Shown piece by piece: positions 11,218-21,995 of a stretch of 64,000 bases of DNA. The notes under the pieces were generated by a model. It saw only the letters and a program-made list of their open reading frames with translations. It was not told the origin of the DNA and searched no databases. The position numbers and the translations under genes were made by a program. The stretch's first letter is position 1; each line of letters starts with the position of its first letter. The stretch is taken from positions 635,001-699,000 of the forward strand of contig JAOTON010001676.1 of assembly GCA_034440635.1 (NCBI GenBank). The letters run 5' to 3'. The DNA is from Lepas anatifera. Its lineage: Eukaryota > Arthropoda > Thecostraca > Lepadidae.

Positions 11218-12118
11218 TGGCTGCTAACCCCAAGGACGGATCAAAGGAAGATGGGGACGCTGATAACCCCAAGGACGGATCAAAGGAAGATGGGGACACT
11301 GCTAACCCCAGGGACGGATCAAAGGAAGATGGGGACGCTGTTAACCCCAAGGACGGATCAAAGGAAGATGGGGACGCTGCTAACCCCAAGGACGGATGAA
11401 AGGAAGATGGGGACGCTGCTAACCCCAAGGACGGATCAAAGGAAGATGGGGACGCTGCTAACCCCAAGGACAGATCAAAGGAAGATGGGGACGCTGCTAA
11501 CCCCAAGGACGGATCAAAGGAAGATGGGGACGCTGCTAACCCCAAGGACGGATCAAAGGAAGATGGGGACGCTGTTAACCCCAAGGACGGATCAAAGGAA
11601 GATGGGGACGCTGCTAACCCCAAGGACGGATCAAAGGAAGATGGGGACGCTGCTAACCCCAAGGACGGATCAAAGGAAGATGGGGACGCTGTTAACCCCA
11701 AGGACGGATCAAAGGAAGATGGGGACGCTGCTAACCCCAAGGACGGATCAAAGGAAGATGGGGACGCTGCTAACCCCAAGGACGGATCAAAGGAAGATGG
11801 GGACGCTGCTAACCCCAAAGACGGATCAAAGGAAGATGGGGAAGCTGTTAACCCCAAGGATGAATCAAAGAAAGATGGGGACGCTGCTAACCCCAAGGAC
11901 GGATCAAAGGAAGATGGGGACGCTGCTAACCCCAAGGACGGATCAAAGGAAGATGGGGACGCTGCTAACCCCAAGGACGGATCAAAGGAAGATGGGGACG
12001 CTGCTAACCCCAAGGACGGATCAAAGGAAGATGGGGACGCTGCTAACCCCAAGGACGGATCAAAGGAAGATGGGGACGCTGCTAACCCCAAGGACGGATC
12101 AAAGGAAGATGGGGACGA
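11218..12118. repeat. 39-bp minisatellite, about 23 copies
   Basis: The unit is CCCCAAGGACGGATCAAAGG followed by AAGATGGGGACGCTGCTAA, with few substitutions. As 39 is divisible by three and the unit lacks stops, the plus strand reads TLLTPRTDQRKMG repeats (about 340 residues) and the minus strand SPSSFDPSLGLAA repeats (about 334 residues). A third frame reads AANPKDGSKEDGD. With long frames open on both strands, this is best explained as repeat composition rather than coding. Confidence 0.97.
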
Positions 12119-13565
12119 TCGCCCCCTCCTCCCCTTGGGCCAGCCGGAACAACCGAAGGGGCCTGGGAGGCGCAACAAAGATTACACGGGCCACCCAGAG
12201 CGAGCCATTTGGGAACTAGACATTCGCCCCGAGTAGCGTGTAGGTTTTTGCGGGCTCCTTAAATTTGGATTCTTCTAAAAATGATACCTGCTCTTTCTGG
12301 ACTAAGCCAGGTCTCCGGCTTTATCAGCTCCGGATGCTGCGGACTCGGCCTGGACATTTACGGGTCCCAGAGTCTTGCGAGCCCCATCCAAATTTCCCGG
12401 GCCCGATACAAATTTACACGGGCCCACCAAGTTTTGTCGTTCAGTGCCGGCATTGTGCCCCCCCCCAGAGATAATACAGGCCCCAAAGTAATACGAGCCT
12501 CACATGCACCCAGCATGGGCCCTCTAATATGTGTTAAATGTATTTAACTTTGAAACTACGCAGTCACTCAGAACTGAGTTGATACTTTCTGGGCACAAGC
12601 CCCATCTGAAGTCCTGTGGGCCTCAAGTTGTCAATAACCACTCTGTTTTTTAGGGCCCCAAGATTTCAGCGCTCCAGCTAAATTTGTGGATCCCTGGGAG
12701 TTGTGGAATTTTGTCTTCTCTGAAAATGAACTTGTTGAAGACCCTTGATGGCACTCGTCAAATCCGAGGTGTTGCACGTCCCTGGAGTTATGGACATATA
12801 TTCTACCGTTAAGCGGATCCCAGGTTTAGACTAATTCGAAATTTTGCAAGAGTTTTCCTCGACCGCTCTAGAATCCTACTGTTCACCACCCTGTTAAGGT
12901 CCGAACCTTAAAGTTTTTAGGTCTTCTGAATTGTGTGACAATTCTTAATTCCTACGTTGCACCAGCCCTCGAAGGGTGCCCGCCTGGGGACTATACAATT
13001 AGACCGGGAATACTGCATAAGGCCCCGAGAGGGCACGGACCTTATCTAAGGTTTGCGAATTCCTGCAGTTTTTCATACCAACTCTAGTTTTATACGGGTC
13101 CACTGATTTTCCCGGGCGCCATACCAACTCCCAAGGCCCTCAAGAGCTTTGCGGGCCTACTCCTGAAACTTATGGCCCCCAAGCTGTACCAGACCCTACC
13201 CAAACTCGCTTGGGTTTCCGGAATTTCTGAGATGTTTTTTAACTCCTAAGTTCCTCAGGTCCCCATATTGTATCGGCCTAATAGGACACTGGCCCCATCC
13301 GAAGTTTTGGAGCCGTTAGAATTGTTCATGCTTACCCTAGCTTCCTGCAGGCCTCCAAGATGGCTTGAGCCCACCCAGACTTGCATGGTCATCTGAGAGT
13401 TTAGGGTGACCTGAGATGGCACTGGCTCCATCCAAAGTTTTGCGGAACCCTGTAGTCGTAGAGATCTACTGCAACATTGAGCTGGCCCCATCGATGTAAG
13501 GGCCAATGATTCACGCGGACAATAGAGCTTATTTTATATAGCAGACTTTTTTGAATATGTAAGGC

Positions 13566-13592
13566 GTTTCGGTTTTAGTGTTCCTTCGTCAG
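13566..13592 (-). ncRNA. Candidate hammerhead-like core in Penelope 3' UTR
   Basis: Read on the minus strand, CTGACGA (13,592-13,586) is followed by AGGAACACTAAAACC and GAAAC (13,570-13,566). This matches the two conserved hammerhead boxes with a weak GG/CC stem II between them. Hammerheads are established in Penelope-like elements. Stem III and the cleavage site are not convincing by eye. Confidence 0.35.
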
Positions 13593-13723
13593 TTGGTATT
13601 GAATATAAGAAACTGGCACATATTTATAGAAACATACGATGAAATATCACAATGTCCACACTTCACAGTATTGCACCATTGCAATTTCTTTAAATCGCCT
13701 TGACAATCATTGAATACTAAAAC

Positions 13724-14163
13724 CTATAATAACACCTTGTGACTTGAGGCTAAATGTGCTGTTTCTCTAGCCCGCCAAAAAAAGCCGGGCTTTGTATTGT
13801 GAGCCGAGGTGTCAATGACAATATGTGCCACCTCAAGCGCTTTCCGAATGGGTTTAGTCACATCCTTTTGTAAATTTGAGCCTTTTTCCATTTCGGTAAA
13901 TAACGTCATTTTTCTATATGTTTAACAACGTTGCTTGTGCATGAATGCTTTTTAAGGTCAAGTTTATCTTCGCTTAGTCTGTTTTGAAGCCCTCGACCAG
14001 TTTCTCCGATGTACGCTTTTGGATAGGGTCCAGAGCAAGAAATTTTGTATATCACGCTGGTTTCTTTTGCTTTGTTTTTCTTCTTCTTAATCAGATTTCC
14101 GATTTTCTTTCCTAAGTTGACGCATATTTGAATATTGGTTCTCTGGAAGATCGAGGAGATCAT
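13724..14163 (-). pseudogene. Penelope-like element 3' end, GIY-YIG endonuclease
   Basis: On the minus strand the sequence encodes a GIY-YIG domain start (VIYKISCSG, then AYIGETGRGLQNRL). A frame break follows near 13,906, after NVVKHIEK, and then a conserved C-terminal tail (ALEVAHI, TKPGFFWRA). In Penelope-like elements this endonuclease follows the reverse transcriptase and mediates insertion. The RT is absent, so this is a 5'-truncated fragment. It has no nonsense codon at the point where the plus-strand copy at 2187 is broken. The 3' UTR to about 13,560 matches the other copy. Confidence 0.8.
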
Positions 14164-14415
14164 ACTATTCTTCTAGTATATATTCTATACTATCGCACTT
14201 TACTTTGGCTTTGCATTTACTGTAGGCACTCAGATATTGGGGGTTGGGGTTTAGCCCCTTAGCCTTCCCCTTATATCCGCCACTGTCATTCAATGTCTTT
14301 AATCTTCACTGAAGGAGATTGAATACTTGCCAATGTAATTAAATCTTTGGAATATTAAAATTTCCAGTACCGTAAAGCAAAAAGCAGAATCGGAACTATA
14401 GGGATTGGTATGTCT

Positions 14416-15212
14416 GCTTGTGTTCAGCGTCAGCGGCGGCGCAGCTGACTCGTACTGCCAGTGCACTCAACCAGGCTGCAGCAATGTACCAAACATATAC
14501 CAACGCTCAAGCTTTTACCCCTAACTCTAGAGTTAGGTCGATTTGTTTGTAAATACATGAATGCATACAGAAGTATTTAGTTTCTGCGAGATCTTCTTAA
14601 ATAAAATGCATCAAACCTGAAGCGTGAAAACAGATCAAAACGTTTAAAACATCTTTATATAGGTATAAGCGAGCTATTCAAGCTATTTCCTGAAGTAGAC
14701 CATTCATATTAAGCCTCCGATTATTTTGCCTACCGCTGGCGCCGTGCCAGGGAAGGCGGTGGGGGTCACCTCTATCGCTGGTGAGCCTCCTCTGTTTGCT
14801 TCACTTGTGTACTGGCGCCACGTGGCCAAATCTAGCTAAACAAATACAAATATATCTGGCTCAAAAATACGGGCGCCAACAGTGCAGCAGGGCTCCCTTC
14901 CACATGCTGCTGGCGCCCCTCCACGTCACTTTTAATACCCCCCACCCGGTGCCATCGCCCTTTCTCTCCCTCATGTGCATTAATGGTCCCCTCCGTTTAC
15001 TCCAACAGCTCCCCACGTCCTCCCCCCATACACACATTGGTACGAGCAGCCCTGTATCACTGTCGCCCCATAATGCATCATTGGTCCTTTCATACGCTCC
15101 ATCGGCGCTCCCGTGCCAGAATGTGCACCCCGTCTTCTGATATTTCGCTCTATATTCACTTTCCGTCTCTATGGTGCATCTTTCTACTCCACAGCTGTTC
15201 AAGCGCCCCACT
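14416..15212. other. No gene recognised
   Basis: Several overlapping frames exist on both strands. The minus-strand ones are continuations of the open frames of the adjacent 27-bp array. No domain is recognisable. Confidence 0.5.
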
Positions 15213-16253
15213 GCGGTCGCCCCGGTAGGACGCCTCACTGCAGTCACCCCGGTGGGACGCCTCACTGCAGTTACCCCGGTAGGACGCCTCACTGCAGTTA
15301 CCCCGGTAGGACGCCCCACTGCAGTTACCCCGGTAGGACGTCCCACTGCAGTCACCCCGGTAGGCCGCCCCACTGCAGTTACCCCGGTAGGACGCCCCAC
15401 TGCAGTTACCCCGGTAGGACGTCCCACTGCAGTCACCCCGGTAGGACGCCCCACTGCAGTTACCCCGGTAGGACGCCTCACAGCGGTCACCCCAGTAGGA
15501 CACCCCACTGCAGTTACTCCGGTAGGGCGCTCCACTGCAGTCACCCCGGTAGGACGCCTCACTGCAGTCACCCCGGTAGGACGCCTCACTGTAGTTACCC
15601 CGGTAGGACGCCTCACTGCAGTCACCCCGGTAGGGCGCTCCACTGCAGTCACCCCGGTAGGACGCCTCACAGCGGTCACCCCAGTAGGACACCCCACTGC
15701 AGTTACTCCGGTAGGGCGCTCCACTGCAGTCACCCCGGTAGGACGCCTCACTGCGGTCACCCCGGTAGGACGCCTCACTGTAGTTACCCCGGTAGGACGC
15801 CTCACTGCAGTCACCCCGGTAGGACGCCCCACTGCAGTTACCCCGGTAGGACGCCTCACTGCGGTCACCCCGGTAGGACGCCTCACTGCAGTCACCCCGG
15901 TAGGACGCCCCACTGCAGTTACCCCGGTAGGACGCCTCACTGCAGTTACCCCGGTAGGACGCCCCACTGCGGTCACCCCGGTAGGACGCCTCACTGCAGT
16001 TACCTCGGTAGGACGCCCCACTGCAGTTACCCCGGTAGGACTCCCCACTGCAGTTACCCCGGTAGGACGCCTCACTGCAGTTACCCCGGTAGGACGCCCC
16101 ACTGCAGTTACCCCTGGTAGGACTCCCCACTGCAGTTACCCCGGTAGGACTCCCCACTGCAGTTACCCCGGTAGGACGCCCCACTGCAGTTACCCCGGTA
16201 GGACTCCCCACTGCAGTTACCCCGGTAGGACGCCCCACTGCAGTTACCCCGGT
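15213..16253. repeat. 27-bp minisatellite, about 38 copies
   Basis: The unit is ACTGCAGTTACCCCGGTAGG followed by ACGCCCC, and most copies carry a PstI site. A higher-order repeat of 7 units (189 bp) is visible: the variant CAGCGGTCACCCCAGTAGGA recurs with exactly 189 bp between 15,482 and 15,671. One copy near 16,110 has an extra T, which shifts the frame. Long Thr/Val- or Pro/His-rich frames on both strands are by-products of a stop-free unit divisible by three. Confidence 0.97.
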
Positions 16254-16480
16254 TGAACCGTCCGTGTAAAATCTTTTAAAACCTGTGTAGGTTGCCATTC
16301 TACTTAATGCCAGGTTCAAGAACTCCGAAGGAAGGGTGGATGCTTTTTTGTGCTTCAGTAATTCCATGTCACACTTCACAGGAATGAGGCGCCATGGTTC
16401 AATGCGCTGCGCACGTGCTTCGGCTATTGTCCCTAGGTCGATACCAGAACCCTCCAGCCATTGCTCAACTCGTACACAGA
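16254..16480 (-). pseudogene. LINE RNase H fragment abutting the minisatellite
   Basis: On the minus strand a PWRL-type segment (one frame break near 16,385) leads through KASTLPSEFLNLALSR into FYTDGST. FYTDGS is the first catalytic motif of RNase HI domains carried by I/R1-type non-LTR retrotransposons, and the preceding spacing fits that family. The domain stops right after this motif, where the 27-bp array begins, so the later catalytic residues are missing. It is a different LINE from the L1-like element next to it, as L1/Tx1 elements lack this domain. Confidence 0.6.
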
Positions 16481-16625
16481 GTGCCAGTGACGACGTCGGT
16501 CGCGTCGTTCTGAGGGGAGCTGTCAGCGAGTCGTCGAATATCTACTTATATGTTGGGTGCGGTGGGAACTGACGTATTTTGCTCGCGTATGTGAGTGCTA
16601 GCTGCTTCCGTCTCAAATCTAATGG

Positions 16626-16745
16626 AGGTTCGTTGGCGTCTACCAAAAGGCTGGCTCTGCGGGAGGTACGAAAAGCTCCTGTGGCAACACGGGAGCTTTT
16701 CGTACCTCCCGCAGAGCCAGTCTTTTGGTAGACGCCAACGAACCT
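16626..16745. mobile_element. Foldback hairpin element
   Basis: Two arms of about 54 bp (AGGTTCGTTGGCGTCTACCA inward) are reverse complements with one mismatch and are separated by about 11 bp. The hairpin interrupts the 3' end of the L1-like ORF2 on the minus strand. No convincing target duplication beyond TGG is visible. Confidence 0.85.
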
Positions 16746-17599
16746 TGGGATGTATTATTGGAGAAGAATGTTTTTCTTTCTGCTCCCGCCTTTTCCATTC
16801 CGTGGGAAGACTTCTTATTAAGCCATCATAATCAAGATTTGTACCCCTCACATTAAAACGATCTTTAACCTCGGCAAAGGTCATAACCTGTCCATTCGGT
16901 TTAATGATGTCATTGACATATCGAATTCCTTTTCTATACCACGACTTAAGCATGCCTGTACTAAACTTTGTAAAGTTGGAATACCATAGACTTTGTCTTG
17001 GCATGTCATCAATATCATCTATCATATATTTATCAAAAACCGACATCGCATGAAAAACTTCCTTCCAAAACATATTTTGGCAAGAATTGGCTATTTGTTT
17101 GAAGAAAACTGAATTCCTCTCCCAAACAAAATCACCTTTGCCAATAGTTTCGTTGAAAAGCAGGCACCAATCTGAATCTCTCATGACGTATCTTTTAACC
17201 CAACTAATCTTTTAAAGCTAAGTTATATATTTCTACATCTATCATAGCCTGTCCACCCGCCACTACTGGCTTGCATAAGCTAGTACGTTTTATGGCCTCT
17301 ACAGGACCCTTCCACACGAACTCAAACAGCTCTCTCACCAATTTTTTTACGAATGACTGTGAGGGGCATGGTAAAGCCGTAAAAATATGTGTGAATATAG
17401 GCAGAACCAGGGTTTTGACTATCATAATTCTACCCGGAATGGTGAGGTTGCGCTGTCTCCAAATTTTCATAATGTTTTTGGCTTGAGCTAATTTACTTTC
17501 GAAGTTCTCCGCAATTGCCTCTGTGTCTATATTAGCAAAAACAATACCCAAAACCTTTATCTTTGAAGACCAGTGCATGCGGAGGTCTGGGCATATGAG

Positions 17600-18416
17600 T
17601 TGTTTTCCTTGGGTACTCCACCCTGCCCAGAACGCTTGTGTTTTATCAATGTTGGGTTTTAGGCCTGAAAACTTTGCAAATACACCGAGGTCATGAAAAA
17701 GAGCTCTGCAGCTATTAACACTCCCATCCAGATAACATAGGGTGTCATCCGCTATTTTGCTATTTTAGGGTGTACGCCGATATTTTGAATTCTCTGGAGC
17801 CCAGTTTTACGCCTTTTATTCCTGGGTTCCTTTTTATCATCTCCAAGAGTATTTCAATTACCAGCAAGAATATATAATGGCTATAGGGATCGCCCTGTCT
17901 ACAAGATCTCATTAACTCGATATGTTAAAAAATATGGTCATTGAAAACCAGCCTGGAGAATGCGCCAGCATACAGGGTATCAAACCATTGGACCATTCTT
18001 AATGGGAACCCCGCCTTTGTTAGTACCAGCTTAACCAAGTCCCAGTTAACGGAATTAAAAGCTTCCTCTATGTCCAAACTAAGAAACAAAGCCGAGCTTC
18101 TTTGGGTCCTCAATTGCTGAATAATATCGTATATCAGCCTGCTGTTCTCTGCGATACATCGGCCATGCAAAAACCCTGATTGTTCCTGTCCTATGATTTC
18201 AGGCAAGGCCCGCTTCATTCTATTTGCTATGGCAGAGGCAATGATTTTGTAGCTTGAATTCAATAATATTATTGGCCTGTATGGCTTTATTTCTGTCCGG
18301 CATTTACCTGGTTTCGGAATGAGGGTTAGAATGCCCTCTCTCAAAGAGTATGGTAAGCTTTTCATCTGATAACTTTCCTGTGCCATTCTTAAATAGAAGT
18401 GTTTCAATTCCCCCAA
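17600..18416 (-). pseudogene. Reverse transcriptase domain of the L1/Tx1-like LINE
   Basis: Recognisable RT motifs in order are ILTLIPKPG and YRPIILLNSSYKI, QEQSGFLHGRCI, and motif A as LSLDIEEAFNSVNW. After frame breaks, motif C reads IADDTLCYLDG near 17,750, with IADD in place of the usual F/YADD. KPNIDKTQ and KVLGIVF follow. The protein cannot be made intact. Confidence 0.85.
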
Positions 18417-19153
18417 AAAACTTTGTAAAATTCATTGGGAAATCCGTCTGATCCCGGAGCCTTATTGTTTGACATGAGCTTTAGACCATTGGAGAGTTCT
18501 TCTAGAGTTAAAGGGGCCGCCAACTCTGCACTGATTCTTTCTGATAACGATGTTGGCGCAATCTTGTCTAAGAATCTAGCTGCCTCTATTTGATCTATTT
18601 TTCGTTCAGCGAAGAGTTCTTGAAAGTGTTAAACCAAAGAAAGCATGATCATCGTCTGATCTGATGATATATCATTTTCTTTGACCCGGAGGCTTGTTAT
18701 CTGTCTATTTATATAATTCCGTTTCTCAAGGTTAAGAAAATATTTCGAATTTCGTTCACCCTGCTCATACCACCTGGCCCGTGAGCGGGTAATAATCCCC
18801 TCCATCTTGATCGCTCGTACTTGCTCTAGCTTTTCTTTTAATCTCCCTAATGCATTATAATCCTCACTGGACCTTGAATCCGGCTCAATTTGTTCTATGC
18901 TCTCCATATCATTTATTAGCTGAACTTCCTCCCTTCTCATACCACGCCTCTTGTAGATAGAATAAGAAATTGTTTCTGTGCGTAAGTATAAGGGCTTCCC
19001 AAAACTTTTGCCACGTTATTGAAACCTCTACTGATTGAGGATGTTCTAAATCAAATGTTTCTGCATAAACAGGAAGGGCATAAAGTCCTAGTGTTTCACT
19101 GATGCAAGTTTTCATTTTTGATGGGTAGTCTTCATCTTTCAGTAATGACGCAT

Positions 19154-19914
19154 TCATTTTATAAAAGCCTTTACCCCTAGCTGCTGTAGAAAACTGAATT
19201 CGAGGGCGACTATCGAATGGTCTGATCTGTACCCAATAGAAAAGTCTGTGTCTCCAATAAACGGCACCAGTGTATCGGACACCAGAAAGTAGTCGAGTCG
19301 CGCATGCTTACGGGGTGGGTTACCAACCCTCCACGTAAAATTCTGTTTGTCTGGGTTCCTCTCTCGGTACACATCACACAAGTTCAAATTTTCCATCACT
19401 TCGAGAATCTTTTGCCTGGCTCGAGGATTATTTTGACGTTCATAGTTATTTGTATCGAGTTGATAATGCAGAACAGCATTATGATCGCCGGCCCAAATTA
19501 TTGGGATTTCAGAGTCGCCTTGTAAATCCTGACAAAAACATTGTACGGTTTGAAAGAAACCAGGATCGTCATTATTGGGGCCATATACGTTTGCTATTAT
19601 TAGTTCAATGTTGGAGTTAAGTACTGCCTTTGTAACGATGTAGTTTCCCCCTCATCACATACGGTATCAGAGAAAGAAATATCAACGCACTTGGTAAGAA
19701 TCGCTACTCCTCGGGCACTGTTCGTGAAACCTGCTACAATAATATCTGCTCCCCATGTGTTCCTAAAAACATATTCTTTTCCTTGCTTACAATGGATGTC
19801 CTGCAAAAGTAATATATTATTATCTGTTCCTCTTAGAAAATTCAAGACGTCTCTCCTCTTCTCAAAGGTTCCCAAGCCTCGGCAGTCAAACGAGCAAATT
19901 TTAACCTTATGCAT
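19154..19914 (-). pseudogene. AP-type endonuclease domain of the L1/Tx1-like LINE
   Basis: The domain opens with VKICSFDCRGLG. It then has LLQDIHC, where the usual catalytic Glu of LQETH is Asp. IWAGDHNAVL (GDxN motif), LDYFLVSD and the terminal RSDHSIVALEF (SDH catalytic pair) follow. A frame break occurs near 19,625. The order and spacing are those of L1-type endonucleases, and the start Met at 19,914 is where such ORF2 proteins normally begin. Confidence 0.85.
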
Positions 19915-20722
19915 TAATTAACTGAGTTAAGTTAACGAGAGCAGAGAACGTACTTATACCCGTCAAATTGGATCACACAGCTCTGGACAACATGCATCAC
20001 TCGCATCACCATTTTTTCAACGACAAGTATCGATAACTGCTAGATGCCAAAGTGTATCGCTGTAGTTTTCCCATGCCGGTCGCTCCAATACACTCCAGGG
20101 CTGGGCCACAACCAAAAGCCGCCTGGCGGGAACTCGTCCCGAGCGGGGCGGTCGCTGCAGCCTGACCCAGAGCAGGAATGAAAACACGTGCGCGCAGGGG
20201 CGGTTGCATTTCTTATCAACTTATCGTTACTTATTTTCGTCATCATTCGAGACTACTAGCCATGCAAAATGTTATGCTATTCAAATATTCCACATAGCAC
20301 AACTCGTCCTGATGAGTATGCATAATGCTACGGCTCACTGACTGAGCAAAACATATTTTTTTGAACACGTCATTTTGAAGCTGACACGGAACGAATTGGT
20401 GAGTGGGCATTTTGATAGCACAGCGTTGTATAAACTTCCTTAGGAGGCGGTTGCCAAGACAATGCTGCAAATTCATGTGAAACGCAAAGGAATGTGAAAA
20501 AGTAATCACAATACAGGCGTCTTTGCCCCATCTGACTTGCTGTAATAATCATGTGATTCGCTGGAACGGCCACTTTATAATGGCCGCCTTTCAAAATCAA
20601 AACACTACACTTAACAATGAAATGGATAGCTCGATCTGACATTCAACTCAAAACCACCGAAAGACAAAGCGGGCCAAGACAATGACTGCAAAGAGGACAG
20701 ACAGCAGTGCGATGGTTTGAGC
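19915..20722. other. Gap between LINE ORF1 and ORF2, no gene seen
   Basis: About 800 bp separates the ORF1-like stop from the endonuclease start. This is longer than usual for a single LINE, so it may contain an insertion, or the two ORFs may come from different elements. No domain recognised. Confidence 0.5.
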
Positions 20723-21995
20723 TTAAGCCCTGCTCCAGTCAGGGATCGGTACATACCCTTGGAGCTTGGAAACGCGATCCACGCGAACGACAGCAGCGTT
20801 CGCGACGGGTCTGAAGCACGGCACTCCATCACGAGTAAATATGGAATGCACTTTACCGTCCTTTTTCGCGTCCAGCAGTGTCTTGAAGATGGTTTGGCGG
20901 CGTGGTGAGAGTGACTCGCTGATATAGAGCCGTTTCTTTGGGTCCCTTTCCTTCATGAGCTGAAATCGGCCTTGGTACAGTCGATCACGAGCTGTATATG
21001 GGCCGCATGCGTTGAATTTCACGACGAGTCGTTTTTTGTTTCCTACACGGAAACACGAAGCGATGTCTTCCTTCTTCAGCTTCACTTCAGGGAGGATCTG
21101 CTGCACCACGTTGATCACGACGGGAAGCACATCTTCTGGCTGGCTTCGTCCACCCGAGTCTGTCCGGGCCAGTGGCGGCGGAATCACGTCACCGGTCAGG
21201 ACGAGCGTCGGGAGGCGTGACTCGGCGTGGAGATCGTCCAGAGCATCGTGGAAGACGTCTAGGCGTACAGCACACGCATCTGAGAGCCGCTGAACTTCCT
21301 CGAGCTGGTCATCACGATCTCTGATGTGCTTCTCGATGTCAGTAACACGCTGCGTGATGGCGTCTAAAGCTCCGCGCACCGACCTTTCAATCTCAGCAGT
21401 GAGATCCCGTTTCATCTCCTCCAGCTCAGCTCTTACTATGGAACTTAGCTCGTCCCTAATCACACTGCGCAGTTCATCTCTCATCATCACCCTAAACTCA
21501 GACTTTGACAACTCAGGCTCACCCCTTAGACCGTCCCTGATATCAGAAGACACAGAACCGTTCCCACGGCCCTCGGCTGGTAGGCCGTCAGCTGGGCCGC
21601 CCGGCTCAAGGTCACGCGCCGTGTCAGCTGACTGTGGGGCGCCCAGGTCGGCAGCGCTGGCACGGGCGGTATCGCTGGGAGAACCAAGTGGGGCAGACCC
21701 CGACCCTTTGAGTTCGGCGACGTTTCTGTGACGCACCTGGTGGCATGTCCGAGCCGTGGTCGGTAAGTTTGCTGATTGCTTCTCTAATGTTTGCCTGTAG
21801 AGTCCTCTGTGCCCCGCGTGAACCACTTGACCCTCGGGCGGACATACTCCTCCTGCCTCTACCACTCATGGTATAAACTCGCCGTAAACTCATGGTATAA
21901 AGTGGCGCCGGATCCCCGGTGGGGCGCGGGTTAGAGGGCTCCCTCTCCCATGGCAAAGGATACTTTTCGATACCTTGATACCGTATTGGTACCAT
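20723..21995 (-). CDS. LINE ORF1-like protein (coiled coil plus RNA-binding-like C-terminus), probably frameshifted
   Basis: A minus-strand frame of 380 codons (21,865-20,723) has a low-complexity N-terminal third. A long heptad-rich helix follows (FRVMMRDELRSVIRDELSS through LEEVQRLSDA), then a globular C-terminal part with FRVGNKKRLVVKFN, RLYISESLSPRRQ and GKVHSIFTRDG. Coiled coil plus RRM-like and C-terminal modules is the layout of LINE ORF1 nucleic-acid chaperones. The true N-terminus may lie in the overlapping frame from 21,995 (MSGRGRRSMSARGSSG), which suggests a frameshift near 21,720. It lies upstream of, and on the same strand as, the L1-like ORF2, but may belong to another LINE. 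The long open frame suggests a fairly recent copy. Confidence 0.6.

Larger units (their letters stand above)
12263..14415. repeat. Right arm of the 12.7-kb inverted repeat
   Basis: Continuous reverse-complement counterpart of 1718-3614 plus 6606-6877. It contains the better-preserved Penelope-like 3' end on the minus strand. Outward of 14,415 the sequences diverge, with no shared flanking target site. Confidence 0.85.
16752..19914 (-). pseudogene. L1/Tx1-like LINE ORF2 (endonuclease plus reverse transcriptase), decayed
   Basis: The minus strand encodes, in order, an AP-type endonuclease (about 19,914-19,154), a linker, a reverse transcriptase (about 18,420-17,600) and an L1-type C-terminal region (about 17,580-16,770, including WYRKGIRYVNDI). 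Such proteins nick target DNA and prime reverse transcription from it. The frame is broken several times (near 19,625, 18,930, 18,420, 17,920 and 17,200). The L1/Tx1 assignment rests on the endonuclease motifs, the QSGF-type RT motif and the C-terminal KGI..VNDI segment. The 3' end is cut by the 120-bp hairpin at 16,626. Confidence 0.88.

Noticed and set aside
11174..12219. Two overlapping proteins of about 334 and 340 residues on opposite strands
   Set aside because: Both are translations of the 39-bp minisatellite; the unit is stop-free in several frames, and there is no domain or flanking gene structure.
15213..16253. CRISPR-like array
   Set aside because: Units are contiguous 27-bp repeats with no unique spacers, in a eukaryotic context without cas genes.
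14861..16379. Long Gly/Val/Thr-rich or Cys/Tyr/Pro-rich proteins of up to 413 residues
   Set aside because: These are products of the 27-bp array in all frames; only the short RNase H-like start near 16.26-16.48 kb is real coding ancestry.
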